In this document: positions 1 to 8,530 of the stretch, in pieces | Layout of the letters: each line of letters opens with the position of its first letter | Position numbering within the stretch: the stretch's first letter is position 1 | Origin: DAINBT01 sp036732785 | GTDB taxonomy: Bacteria > Planctomycetota > Phycisphaerae > Sedimentisphaerales > SM23-30 | Assembly: GCA_964537505.1 (NCBI GenBank) | Contig: CAZICK010000011.1 | Coordinates: 1 to 57,103, forward strand | Length of the DNA stretch: 57,103 nucleotides | Direction of reading: 5' to 3' | Position numbers and translations under genes: made by a program | Notes under the pieces: generated by a model | Seen by the model: only the letters and a program-made list of their open reading frames with translations | The model's database searches: none | What the model was told of the DNA's origin: nothing

Positions 1-112
1 AAGAAACCAGTCATTTTTTGGCATATCCATGTACAGATTCTTATGAGGAGCCAATCTTTAACTGTCACACCCGCGAACAGTGGGAAAAATGAGGCGGCAG
101 TCCGTTGAGCGA

Positions 113-766
113 TCAAAACTGCTCGTCGCCTTTTTTAGCCTGATATGGCTCTCGGCGTATCTGATCCGTCGGACGGTTCAACGCATGCAGGACATACCCG
201 CCAAGTACTACCTTCCACGGACCGTTACCTTCAAGTCCCCAATAAGATCGAAGCCTTGCATGCCGTTCGACATCAGGGTATGCAGAATTGATTATCTGCG
301 GAAAAACATCGGGTAGTGCATCTTTATCGATTTTCAACAATTCAATATCCACTTGATGGTGGGCATCAAGTACGAAACCCACACAACTGTATCGACGGTA
401 TCGACGGACACCGGTGTTTGGGTCGTGCTCGTCTTTCCAGGGTGGATCAATGACATACTGTACTTTTGTGTTGACATCGTATTCTTGGTACTCGCCTGCA
501 GTTTTCTTGATCCAAGTTTCAATCTTTTTAATCTCATCCTCAGTCAAGGGAACGTACCCGGCTACATGTGTTTTAATTGTACCCCCCTGTTTCAACGGTG
601 GTGCCATATGAGCCGCGTTCACCTCATCGCCCGCTTCTACAGATCGGCTATCCACATTAAGCAAACCAACATGTATTACGAAATGTCCCCGACCCTCGGC
701 TCGCTCCCCCACAACATCATAACGCGACAAAGTTTTAGATCCTTGGGTAAAATCAATGGTGGGCAT
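113..766 (-). CDS. Unknown protein, possible permuted papain-like (NlpC/P60-type) fold
   Basis: A 217-residue soluble protein that I do not recognise by name. It has no signal peptide or membrane segment. Two short stretches resemble a circularly permuted NlpC/P60 or LRAT-like papain fold: a His-rich strand at residues 26-33 (GRGHFVIH) and, about 95 residues later, a Cys followed by Gly-Phe-Val at residues 127-131 (SCVGFV, C128). In permuted members the His strand precedes the Cys, as here. This is inference from motif order only. The gene is last in a minus-strand trio, 29 bp after the 349-aa gene. Its start at 766 is the first ATG. Confidence 0.6.
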   Translation of the reverse strand: MPTIDFTQGSKTLSRYDVVGERAEGRGHFVIHVGLLNVDSRSVEAGDEVNAAHMAPPLKQGGTIKTHVAGYVPLTEDEIKKIETWIKKTAGEYQEYDVNTKVQYVIDPPWKDEHDPNTGVRRYRRYSCVGFVLDAHHQVDIELLKIDKDALPDVFPQIINSAYPDVERHARLRSYWGLEGNGPWKVVLGGYVLHALNRPTDQIRREPYQAKKGDEQF

Positions 767-795
767 ACGCTACTCCGCAAGCAACGAAACCACTC

Positions 796-1845
796 TCACG
801 CGAGCGACTCAATCGCTCTATCCAGCAATTCAAGAGGTCGCTCTGCAACGGGAACAGGGCGACTTGCCCAAATATCCCGAAGCTCGCGAAGTTCACGCTG
901 CGTCTGTTGAATGAACCAACTCACACCTAGTTGCCGAACGCTTTCAACAATCTGTTGTGTTTTACTGCTAGCCATCGCCACAAGCGCATAGACAGCCAAC
1001 TGTGCCATGGCGGCACTTTGACTTACCGTAATGGCATACCGATTCAGCAGGGCTTCTGCGATCCGAAGCACCTCGTCGGCTAAAACCGGGTATTTATCTA
1101 CCTCTGCTGGGGGCTGGGCCTCGAAGATTCGACCAATCATCTTCACTGTGACCAGACTCGTCTCGATGGAGTGTCCCGGTTCCAGCAACGGAAGAAGTCT
1201 ATCGGCATACGACGGAGTAAGCATCGACGCCCCCGTACGTATCGCCGACCAGATGGCGGCCTTATCTTGCGGATTGTTCTTATCGCGATATTTTGTGGCA
1301 AAACTTAACAGCCAGGGAGAAAGTTTCTCACTCTGAGCTATAGTAAAACCGGTGTTCTCCGCTGCCAGGATCATCTCCCGAAGGCGAGGCATGTCAGCTT
1401 CGGCCTCTGCACCCAGGATCGCCGAGGCGAGTTGGTCAGAAGTCCATTGCAAAACATCATCACTAGCCGTGTCCATAACTTGAACATCGCCTTGTTCCTC
1501 AACCGCCACAGACAACACCAACTCTTCATCCGCAAAACTTTCTTCAAATTCCAAATCACGATTGATCTTCTCTTCGAAAAATTGTTTCGCCAAGACAAAT
1601 AAAGCTTTTGCTTCTTCATACTGGACCAGAGGAGCATTAGTATAATCGGATTGGCTGTCTCTGCCCGTTGTCAGGGTACCACTGACATGCCCCCATGGGA
1701 ATTGAATATGAATTTGGTCTTGTGCGGGAATGTAGTATCGATAGTGCCCGTAGCCATGCCCCCATTCCGTTTCGTCTAGGCCTGAATACCTCCTTTGCCG
1801 CGTTGACGGTAACTGACTCACATGCTCTGCCGCTTTATCAGTCAT
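796..1845 (-). CDS. Unknown 349-aa protein of the three-gene module
   Basis: A 349-residue protein I do not recognise. The N-terminal 70 residues are rich in Tyr, Gly and His (for example ETEWGHGYGHYRYY near residue 25). The middle is acidic. The last 200 residues look mostly alpha-helical with repeated Leu/Ala heptads, compatible with a helical-repeat scaffold. No signal peptide or membrane helix is visible. The start overlaps the end of the upstream gene by 8 bp, which points to translational coupling and a shared job for the trio. Confidence 0.6.
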   Translation of the reverse strand: MTDKAAEHVSQLPSTRQRRYSGLDETEWGHGYGHYRYYIPAQDQIHIQFPWGHVSGTLTTGRDSQSDYTNAPLVQYEEAKALFVLAKQFFEEKINRDLEFEESFADEELVLSVAVEEQGDVQVMDTASDDVLQWTSDQLASAILGAEAEADMPRLREMILAAENTGFTIAQSEKLSPWLLSFATKYRDKNNPQDKAAIWSAIRTGASMLTPSYADRLLPLLEPGHSIETSLVTVKMIGRIFEAQPPAEVDKYPVLADEVLRIAEALLNRYAITVSQSAAMAQLAVYALVAMASSKTQQIVESVRQLGVSWFIQQTQRELRELRDIWASRPVPVAERPLELLDRAIESLA

Positions 1846-2566
1846 CGCTCGACTCCTTTCGAGGAATGCGGGTTAACGGCAAATCCGGCAACCCACCGGG
1901 CAACCACGTTTCGATAGATTGACGCAGGGCCTCAAGCTTGCTCTTTGCCTTTCCAGCTTTTTCCGCCAAGTCACTTACCTGTTGGTGTGTCAACTCTACT
2001 TCGAAGGGTTTTGGCAGACCGTCCTCACCGGTAGCCACAATGTGCAACCGAGTGTAGGGCATCATCCCTTCGACATTCTCCCGCCTCTCATCGAAAATCG
2101 GTCTGAGATCACAGATCAACTCAACCGTTTCCAGTTGCTGCCCTGTAATATTCACCAAACGCTCAGCCTTCTGAAACCGTGCTAGAGCCGGATAGGGCTG
2201 AATCAATTTCTCCAATATCTGCTTCAGACGTTTAAACTGCACCTCGTCAAAGGCGAAATCCTCCTCGTCCCGCCCCTCCTCCAAAGCTGCGACCATTCGC
2301 TCGACCTGGGACCGACCAATATTTCTAAGAACCCTCCGCACCGCTTCTGCCGCATTGGTGTCTTCGACAACCCTGCGGATAGTTGACAGCATAGCCTTTG
2401 GATCGAGAAATCCTTTGGCTTCGGTCAAATGCTTATGAAGCTCAGCGACCTGCCCATCCGACAGACCGATAACCACCTTCAGGTCGTCCAGCAGCCCTTT
2501 ATCGCGGGCGAGTGAACGCTCAAAGAGCGATCGCGAGCCTCGAAAGAACATGACTGGTTCTGTCAT
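1838..2566 (-). CDS. Unknown 242-aa protein heading the three-gene module
   Basis: First gene of a minus-strand trio, 242 residues, cytoplasmic by appearance. The N-terminal half is helical and charged. The C-terminal 90 residues (about 145-235) have a strand-rich piece followed by a helix, ending in a proline-rich tail. The pattern of a hydrophobic 'DLRPIF' strand, a 'TRLHIVATG' strand and a following helix is loosely reminiscent of a COMM-type domain, but this is a weak resemblance and no function is proposed. About 800 bp of repeat-rich spacer lies upstream. No clear SD precedes the ATG. Confidence 0.6.
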   Translation of the reverse strand: MTEPVMFFRGSRSLFERSLARDKGLLDDLKVVIGLSDGQVAELHKHLTEAKGFLDPKAMLSTIRRVVEDTNAAEAVRRVLRNIGRSQVERMVAALEEGRDEEDFAFDEVQFKRLKQILEKLIQPYPALARFQKAERLVNITGQQLETVELICDLRPIFDERRENVEGMMPYTRLHIVATGEDGLPKPFEVELTHQQVSDLAEKAGKAKSKLEALRQSIETWLPGGLPDLPLTRIPRKESSDD

Positions 2567-2790
2567 ACTGTCCCACCGTTATCTTAAGGTCTTTGTTAGA
2601 ATTCGCTTCCTGCCCCACAGCGCAGCGCTGTGGATAATGTGTAACTTCCGCTCAACAACACACCTAAGTATATGCATTGTCGGTCACTTAGCAAGCCTGA
2701 TTTCAAAAAAATCACACCAACTCATTCCGTGCAAGACAAGCTTCTGCGCCACCACAACATTTCCGAGTTCACGCCCACACCAACTCCGCC

Positions 2791-2832
2791 CTCTGACTTC
2801 TGACCTCTGACCTCTGGCCGCTGCCCCCTACT
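2791..2832. repeat. Degenerate heptamer tandem repeat
   Basis: Consecutive 7-bp units CTCTGAC, TTCTGAC, CTCTGAC, CTCTGGC, CGCTGCC are read directly. They resemble the short tandemly repeated (STRR-type) heptamers known from cyanobacteria. Four further loci with 7- or 8-bp periods occur in this window. Confidence 0.7.
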
Positions 2833-2986
2833 CTTCCCATCTTATCCATCCCCTCTACCCTACCCATTTACCCAATAAAACTCTCTTCCTCTTTTTGTGT
2901 CTTCTAAAATCTTAGTGTCCTTCCCGTCTTAGTGACCTGGTGGTTGACCTTGCCCATCTTGACATCAAAACTCATCAAAACATAGC

Positions 2987-3037
2987 ACAAACATAGTGCA
3001 AAGTGGGTACAAACATAGTGCAAACAGGGTACAAACC
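2987..3037. repeat. 22-bp direct repeat
   Basis: Two 22-bp units beginning ACAAACATAGTGCAAA (2987 and 3009), differing at two positions near the end, followed by a partial third unit ACAAACC. A weaker fifth-column version (catcaaaacatagc) precedes them. Confidence 0.7.
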
Positions 3038-3127
3038 ACATCACTTTCCATCAGAATTCATCCAAATTTCGCCGAATTTCGCACTTTTTTCTTACCCATC
3101 TTACCTAAGCGTTATAATCGTTACACA

Positions 3128-3208
3128 AAAATAAGCACTTACATCAATTCCAACAACGTAAAATAAGCACTTACAGCAATTTCCCACAACGAAAAATAAG
3201 CACTTACA
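3128..3208. repeat. Triple 16-bp repeat at 32-33 bp spacing
   Basis: AAAATAAGCACTTACA occurs three times, starting at 3128, 3160 and 3193. The core TAAGCACTTA is a near-palindrome. The spacers also match (caacaacg and cacaacga), so the true unit is about 33 bp. A reversed, diverged copy of one to two units lies at about 47345-47385. Confidence 0.75.
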
Positions 3209-3386
3209 AACGTTAATTCCCTCCAACCTGAAAACCGCCCCGCTGACCCACAAACACATCGACCATACCGTCCCGCCGACCCCGGCCACAGCCGATTTCC
3301 CGCCGGTTTTTGACCACATAAAGAGCCATTTTCTACCCACAAAGCACGCATAAAGCCGATTCAGGTAAATACAAACGCTTTTATCT

Positions 3387-3414
3387 TGACGTGGCATATA
3401 TCTTTAGTATAAAA
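3387..3414 (+). promoter_or_regulatory. Sigma70-type promoter for the pilus cluster
   Basis: TTGACG at 3387-3392 and TATAAA at 3409-3414 with a 16-bp spacer. The predicted transcript starts near 3421, leaving a leader of about 150 nt before pilB. Confidence 0.55.
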
Positions 3415-3457
3415 TACTATGGTGGATTGATGCTTATGTTTGTTTCACCCCAGCAAA

Positions 3458-3507
3458 TGCGGTCCGCGTAAATTCCTGACCCGCGCCCGACCTAGAGGAC
3501 CGTCATG
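3458..3507 (+). promoter_or_regulatory. Structured leader upstream of the first pilB
   Basis: ATGCGGTCC (3458-3466) pairs with GGACCGTCAT (3498-3507) as a 9-bp stem with one bulged base, and a CGCG/CGCG inner stem can stack on it. It lies in the untranslated leader, about 60 nt before the start codon. It does not match the consensus of the c-di-GMP riboswitch classes that I know. Role unknown. Confidence 0.35.
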
Positions 3508-3568
3508 ACATACCTTTGTTTATCCTTAGTTAATACAACAACTTATGAACTAAAAACAGTCTTTAAAA

Positions 3569-5296
3569 ATGGCCAGAAAACGTAAAAAACTAGGGAATAT
3601 CCTGCTTTCCTGGGGCGTCGTCAGCGAAAAAGACCTCGACGATGCCATAAAATTCGCCAAAAGCACGCATCGCCGCCTCGGCGACGCGCTGGTGGAAATG
3701 AATCTCGTCGATGAGGAGCAGGTCACCAAGGCCATGGCCACCCAATTCGACCTCGAATACGTCGATCTGGACCACAATGTGATTGACATGACCGCCCTGG
3801 AGCTTATACCGGATGAGTTGATCCGTCGCCATCTGGTTCTGCCGATGGGCAGGGAAAACGGCCGTTTGAAGGTCATTATCCACGATCCGCTGGATTTGGA
3901 CACCATGGACCTGTTACGGTTCAGACTCAATACCGAACTGGAATGTGCCCTGGCGCCCAAGACCAAGATAAAACGCTATATAGACACCTTTCTGGATAAG
4001 ATCGGATCATCTATTGACGCAACTGTCGATGAGCTACAGAGTTCCATCGATGCTTCCATCGACGCTTCTATCGATCTTGACGCATTGGAAGCGAAAAATC
4101 TGGATGAAGAGTCGGCTCCGATCGTCAAGCTGATAAATAGGATCATCGACGAAGCAGTCAAGCTTCGTGCCTCGGATATTCATGTAGAGCCAATGAGCAA
4201 CCGGGTGCGTGTGCGTTATCGTATCGATGGGGTCTGCGCCGAGCGGGACAATATTCCCAAACAGTTGCAACCTGTTGTATTGACAAGACTTAAGATTATG
4301 TCGGGAATGGATATTGCCGAGAAACGTCTTCCTCAGGACGGCCGTATCAAGAAGAAAGTCGCTGGAACTGACATCGATTTTAGAGTAAGCGCACTGCCAG
4401 GCTATCACGGTTACAGTATTGTACTTCGTATCTTAAGGCCGGAATCAGTGCTGGTCGGCATTCGGGCGCTGGGTTTTGCTGAGGACGATTATCAACGGTT
4501 TCTGCGGATCATCAAGCGGCCTAACGGCATTTTTCTGGTGACTGGACCGACCGGTTCGGGCAAGACGACGACGTTGTATTCAGCCCTGCAGGTATTGAAT
4601 CGGCCGGACAAGAAGATCATTACCGTGGAAGATCCGGTGGAATACAACTTTGCCGGAATGAACCAGTGCCAGGTGCGAACCGAAATCGGGTTTACTTTTT
4701 CCTCGATTTTAAGATCTATGTTGCGTCAGGCGCCCAACATAATTCTGGTCGGTGAGATTCGTGATCAGGAGGTGGCGGACATCGCTATTCAGGCGGCACT
4801 GACAGGACACCTGGTCTTTAGTACTCTGCATACCAACGACGCCCCAAGCGCCATAACTCGTTTAATAGACATGGGTGTCAAGCCGTTCCTGGTAGCCAGT
4901 GCGGTCCAGGCGATCATGGCGCAGCGGCTGGTTCGGCTAATTTGCAAGGATTGTCAAGTCGAGGACACCGAGCCCGATCAGAAATTTTTGAGGCTGTTGG
5001 GTTTTGATAGAAAGAACCTGGGCAATAAGAAATTTTATCGTGGCGCCGGATGTAAGCGTTGCCATAACAGTGGGTATCACGGTCGTCAGGGCATTTTTGA
5101 GTTGATGCTGATGAATTCGGAGATACGCGAATTGGCGTTCAAACGGTCGCCAACCAACCGTGTTCGGGCAGCGGCGATTGCCAGCGGGATGCGACCGCTG
5201 GTGGAAGACGGCAAACTAAAGGTTCTTGAGGGAGTTACTACCATCGAGGAAGTGGCCCGCCACGCCCAAATGGACGCATCACTTGTTGACGACTGA
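3569..5296 (+). CDS. pilB: Type IV pilus/T2SS assembly ATPase, PilB/GspE family (copy 1)
   Basis: A 575-residue hexameric secretion ATPase that powers pilin or pseudopilin polymerisation at the inner membrane. An N-terminal MshEN/GspE-N-type domain covers about residues 1-150. The catalytic domain carries Walker A GPTGSGKT at about 326-333, Walker B ILVGEIRD near 392 and the His-box 'STLHTND'. The zinc-binding CxxC pairs (CKDC near 458, CKRC near 494) are intact, as expected for assembly rather than retraction ATPases. No SD precedes the ATG. It is the first gene of a plus-strand pilus cluster and has a second family member at 6730. The Asp/Ile/Ser-rich linker near residue 155 (a SIDASIDASID repeat) is unusual. 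Confidence 0.95.
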   Translation: MARKRKKLGNILLSWGVVSEKDLDDAIKFAKSTHRRLGDALVEMNLVDEEQVTKAMATQFDLEYVDLDHNVIDMTALELIPDELIRRHLVLPMGRENGRLKVIIHDPLDLDTMDLLRFRLNTELECALAPKTKIKRYIDTFLDKIGSSIDATVDELQSSIDASIDASIDLDALEAKNLDEESAPIVKLINRIIDEAVKLRASDIHVEPMSNRVRVRYRIDGVCAERDNIPKQLQPVVLTRLKIMSGMDIAEKRLPQDGRIKKKVAGTDIDFRVSALPGYHGYSIVLRILRPESVLVGIRALGFAEDDYQRFLRIIKRPNGIFLVTGPTGSGKTTTLYSALQVLNRPDKKIITVEDPVEYNFAGMNQCQVRTEIGFTFSSILRSMLRQAPNIILVGEIRDQEVADIAIQAALTGHLVFSTLHTNDAPSAITRLIDMGVKPFLVASAVQAIMAQRLVRLICKDCQVEDTEPDQKFLRLLGFDRKNLGNKKFYRGAGCKRCHNSGYHGRQGIFELMLMNSEIRELAFKRSPTNRVRAAAIASGMRPLVEDGKLKVLEGVTTIEEVARHAQMDASLVDD

Positions 5297-5447
5297 GAAG
5301 AACTATCGATGTACGGCGGGTACATTGGCGTATCGAAGTTGACGATTGCGTAAGTACAAGGAGTTAAAGTATTTAGGCCGCCTAACAAAACCCGCTTTTT
5401 AGTATAAAAGGTAAACAATTTTCCTACTTTTTGACAGGTAACCAAGG

Positions 5448-6587
5448 ATGTCAAGGATCCATATCGACAGAGTTTTGGAAACGTGCATCAAGCAAGGCGC
5501 ATCAGATATTCACTTTGTGACGGGTCGGCCGCCGGTGCTTCGTTTGCATGGCGGATTGCGTAGTCTGGATACCAAGGTTCTGGACGGCGATGATACGTCA
5601 GCGTTGATGAAGAGTATTACGCCGGATCGCAATCAGCAGGAGTTGCAGGAAGGAGGAACGACGGATTTTGGTTTTGCCTTCGGCAATAAGGGTCGTTTTC
5701 GTGTTTCGGTGTTTCGTCAGCGTGGAGAATTGTCTCTGGTGTTGCGTTTGATTCCGAACGAGTTGCTGACGTTTGAGGATATTGGTCTGCCGAAGATTGT
5801 GGCGGAGTTGTGTCGTCGGCCTCAGGGTATGTTTTTGGTGACGGGTCCGACGGGATCGGGCAAGACCACGACGCTGGCGACCATGATTAACTACATAAAC
5901 GAGAACATGGAACAGCACATTGTGACCGTGGAAGATCCGATAGAGTATTATCAATATCACAAGAAATCGATTATCAATCAGCGTGAGGTGGGCGTGGATG
6001 TTCCTTCTTTTGCCGAGGCGTTGCGTCGTGTGTTGCGTCAGGACCCGGATGTTATACTGGTTGGTGAGTTGCGTGATCTGGAGACCATAGAATCAGCGAT
6101 TCGTGCGGCAGAGACGGGTCACCTGTTGTTCAGTACGCTGCACACTACCGGCTGCCAGGGTACAATTACGCGTATTATAGACGCTTTTCCGCCTAATCAG
6201 CAGGAACAGATTCGGGTGCAGTTGTCGATCAACCTGGTCGCGGTGCTGAGTCAGACGTTATGCAGGAGGATCGGCGGTAAGGGACGGGTAGCGGCGTATG
6301 AGTTTATGGTGATTACCCCGGCGATTTCTAACCTGATCCGAGAGAACAAGACCTACCGTATAAATTCGGCTATTCAAACGGGGAAGAAATACGATATGCA
6401 GTTGATGGACGATCATTTGTGGCGGTTATACCAAGAGAAAAAGATCGACAAGGCGGAGATGATCGCTCATGCCCGTGATCCGAATCAAATAAGGGAAAGG
6501 CTGGACAAGGTGACCCGTCAATCTCTGTCGGTGCAGCAACCTCAAGAACAGGAAGCCGCCAAGCCGGTGGATCAAAAATTAGAGTAA
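5448..6587 (+). CDS. pilT: Pilus retraction ATPase, PilT family
   Basis: A 379-residue PilT-type hexameric ATPase that depolymerises pili. It lacks the long N-terminal domain and the zinc cysteines of PilB. Walker A GPTGSGKTTT is at about 133, the Asp-box near 160, Walker B ILVGELRD near 203, and the His-box 'STLHTTG' follows. The start at 5448 is 5 bp after AAGG. It follows pilB after a 150-bp spacer containing TTTAGTATAAAA (near 5396), a 12-bp string also present at the -10 region of the first pilB promoter, so a second promoter is possible. The C-terminal tail is Gln/Glu-rich. Confidence 0.93.
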   Translation: MSRIHIDRVLETCIKQGASDIHFVTGRPPVLRLHGGLRSLDTKVLDGDDTSALMKSITPDRNQQELQEGGTTDFGFAFGNKGRFRVSVFRQRGELSLVLRLIPNELLTFEDIGLPKIVAELCRRPQGMFLVTGPTGSGKTTTLATMINYINENMEQHIVTVEDPIEYYQYHKKSIINQREVGVDVPSFAEALRRVLRQDPDVILVGELRDLETIESAIRAAETGHLLFSTLHTTGCQGTITRIIDAFPPNQQEQIRVQLSINLVAVLSQTLCRRIGGKGRVAAYEFMVITPAISNLIRENKTYRINSAIQTGKKYDMQLMDDHLWRLYQEKKIDKAEMIAHARDPNQIRERLDKVTRQSLSVQQPQEQEAAKPVDQKLE

Positions 6588-6729
6588 GGCGTGTGGCAAG
6601 GCCCCGGCATCCCGCCCTGGGCCGGTAAGATACCTGGGGGGAGTAAGTTTTCCAGCCTGTGAAGTGGCCGATTTGGGTCAAAGGCAGTATAATCTGCGTG
6701 GTAAGAGATATTTTTGAGGGGATGTGTTT

Positions 6730-8478
6730 ATGGCAGTCATGCCTCCAATAAAGCAGCTTAAAGGGCGTCCGTTGGGGCGGGTCCTTATCAAGATGGGTAA
6801 GATCACCCGTGATAAGATTCACCAGGCGTTGAGCGTCCAAAAGGAGTCCGGCAAGGCGTTACCAATCGGACAGATATTGCTCGATCTGGGCTATGTTGCT
6901 GAGAAGGATCTGAACCTGGCGTTGGCGTTTCAATTGGGAATGCCGTACATAGATATCAGTAATATCGACATACCCGAAGAGGTTGCCAGTCAGTTGACGG
7001 CTCAAATGGCGATGACTTATCGGGTATTTCCGGTGGAGTTCGATGCGGCCAGCCAGACGCTGACGATAGCGATAGATACGGCGGATAATTTTCGCGCGAC
7101 GGACGATCTGCGTACTTTGCTGGGCTATAACATCAAGGCGATGATTACCGAGAAGAAGGGGTTGGAAGATGCCCTGGCGCGTTATTACAGTGGTCAGACA
7201 GAGAACATTAACGAGTTAATCGGAGAGATTGCGGACGATGCGTTTCTGGCTGACTTCAAGGATCGCGGCGCGAGTATCGATTTGAGCGAACTGCGTGAGA
7301 TGGCGGATTCCAATCCGGTCAAGCGGCTTTTGAACCTGGTGCTTTTGCAGGCGATCCGTGACAAGGCGTCGGACATTCATTTTGAGCCTTTCGAGAACGA
7401 ATTCAAGATGCGTTATCGTATTGACGGCGTGTTGTACGAGATGGTTCCGCCGCCGGCTCATATTGCGGTAGCGATCAGTTCTCGAATCAAGGTTATGGCC
7501 AATCTTGATATAGCGGAGCGTCGGCTGCCCCAGGACGGCAGGATTCCGTTAGTAGTTCAGGGTCGGTCGGTGGATTTGCGTGTATCGGTGTTGCCGACGA
7601 TGTTCGGCGAGAGTGTGGTATTGAGGGTGCTGGACCGTGCGCAGGTGCAGTTGGATTTGGATCGTCTGGGTTTGCTGCCCAAGGAGACGGTGATTTTTCG
7701 TAAACTAATCAGCAAGCCTAACGGGATTGTAATTGTTACGGGTCCGACGGGTTCGGGCAAGACGACGACGCTGTATTCGGCTTTGAGCGAGCTAAACACG
7801 ATTCGTTCAAAACTTATTACAACGGAGGACCCGGTTGAATACGATATCGACGGGATTATTCAATGCCAGATGAATTCGGATATTGGGTTTACTTTCGCGA
7901 CGAGTCTGCGTAGTATTCTGCGTCAGGACCCGGATATTATCCTGGTGGGTGAGATTCGCGATTTGGAGACGGCCCAGATAGCGGTGCAGGCTTCACTGAC
8001 GGGTCACCTGGTATTTTCCACTTTGCACACGAATGACGCTCCCAGTTCGATCGCGCGTATGATGGATCTGGGTCTGGAGCCGTTTCTTATAACGGCGACG
8101 CTGGAAGGTATAGTGGGCCAGCGCCTGGTACGTAAGATTTGTGATAATTGCCGCACGCCGTTCCATCCTACCGAAGAAGCCCTGATGGAACTGGAGCTGA
8201 CACCGGAGATGATAGCAGGCAAACAATTGTACTACGGCAAAGGCTGCGATTATTGTAACAATACCGGCTATCGCGGCCGGATGGGTATTTTCGAGATAAT
8301 GGTACTTGATGATGAGTTACGTGAGGACATCATGCACCGTGCTTCAACCAATGTGCTGCGTGAAAAGGCGATTAAGAAAAGCATGAGCACCCTTCGCGAT
8401 TCGGGTATTTCCGTGATCTATGACGGTTTGACTACTATCGAAGAGGTAGTAAAAGAGACGGTACTGGAGGAAGTTTAA
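6730..8478 (+). CDS. pilB: Type IV pilus/T2SS assembly ATPase, PilB/GspE family (copy 2)
   Basis: A 582-residue second assembly ATPase with the same architecture as the gene at 3569: an MshEN-type N-terminal domain (about 1-160), a GspE-type catalytic domain with Walker A GPTGSGKT near 338, Walker B ILVGEIRD near 404, His-box and two intact CxxC pairs (CDNC, CDYC). The ATG at 6730 is chosen because GAGGGG (6716-6721) lies 8 bp upstream; a GTG at 6724 is too close to it. It is followed within 55 bp by the platform gene. Two PilB-like ATPases around one PilT suggest either two pilus/secretion machines or a specialised pair. Confidence 0.93.
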   Translation: MAVMPPIKQLKGRPLGRVLIKMGKITRDKIHQALSVQKESGKALPIGQILLDLGYVAEKDLNLALAFQLGMPYIDISNIDIPEEVASQLTAQMAMTYRVFPVEFDAASQTLTIAIDTADNFRATDDLRTLLGYNIKAMITEKKGLEDALARYYSGQTENINELIGEIADDAFLADFKDRGASIDLSELREMADSNPVKRLLNLVLLQAIRDKASDIHFEPFENEFKMRYRIDGVLYEMVPPPAHIAVAISSRIKVMANLDIAERRLPQDGRIPLVVQGRSVDLRVSVLPTMFGESVVLRVLDRAQVQLDLDRLGLLPKETVIFRKLISKPNGIVIVTGPTGSGKTTTLYSALSELNTIRSKLITTEDPVEYDIDGIIQCQMNSDIGFTFATSLRSILRQDPDIILVGEIRDLETAQIAVQASLTGHLVFSTLHTNDAPSSIARMMDLGLEPFLITATLEGIVGQRLVRKICDNCRTPFHPTEEALMELELTPEMIAGKQLYYGKGCDYCNNTGYRGRMGIFEIMVLDDELREDIMHRASTNVLREKAIKKSMSTLRDSGISVIYDGLTTIEEVVKETVLEEV

Positions 8479-8530
8479 GTCGAGTACAGGATTCAAGAGC
8501 AGATGAGGTTTTAAGAAACGAGGTGGTATT

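Larger units (their letters stand above)
2567..3386. other. Repeat-rich intergenic spacer without a supported gene
   Basis: No gene is supported here. The spacer separates the divergent trio from the pilus cluster and holds a heptamer repeat (2791-2832), a loose 'cttagtgtccttcccgtctt' repeat near 2890-2940, a 22-bp direct repeat (2987-3037) and a 32-33 bp tandem repeat (3128-3208). An open minus-strand frame at 3101-3397 is open because of the 33-bp repeat and is not called. Confidence 0.6.

Noticed and set aside
3128..3208. Possible CRISPR array
   Set aside because: Three short repeats with near-identical spacers are a tandem repeat, not a CRISPR; no cas genes are present.
3101..3397. Minus-strand frame of 98 codons with repeating CKCLF residues
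   Set aside because: The frame is kept open by the 33-bp tandem repeat; there is no SD and no known domain.
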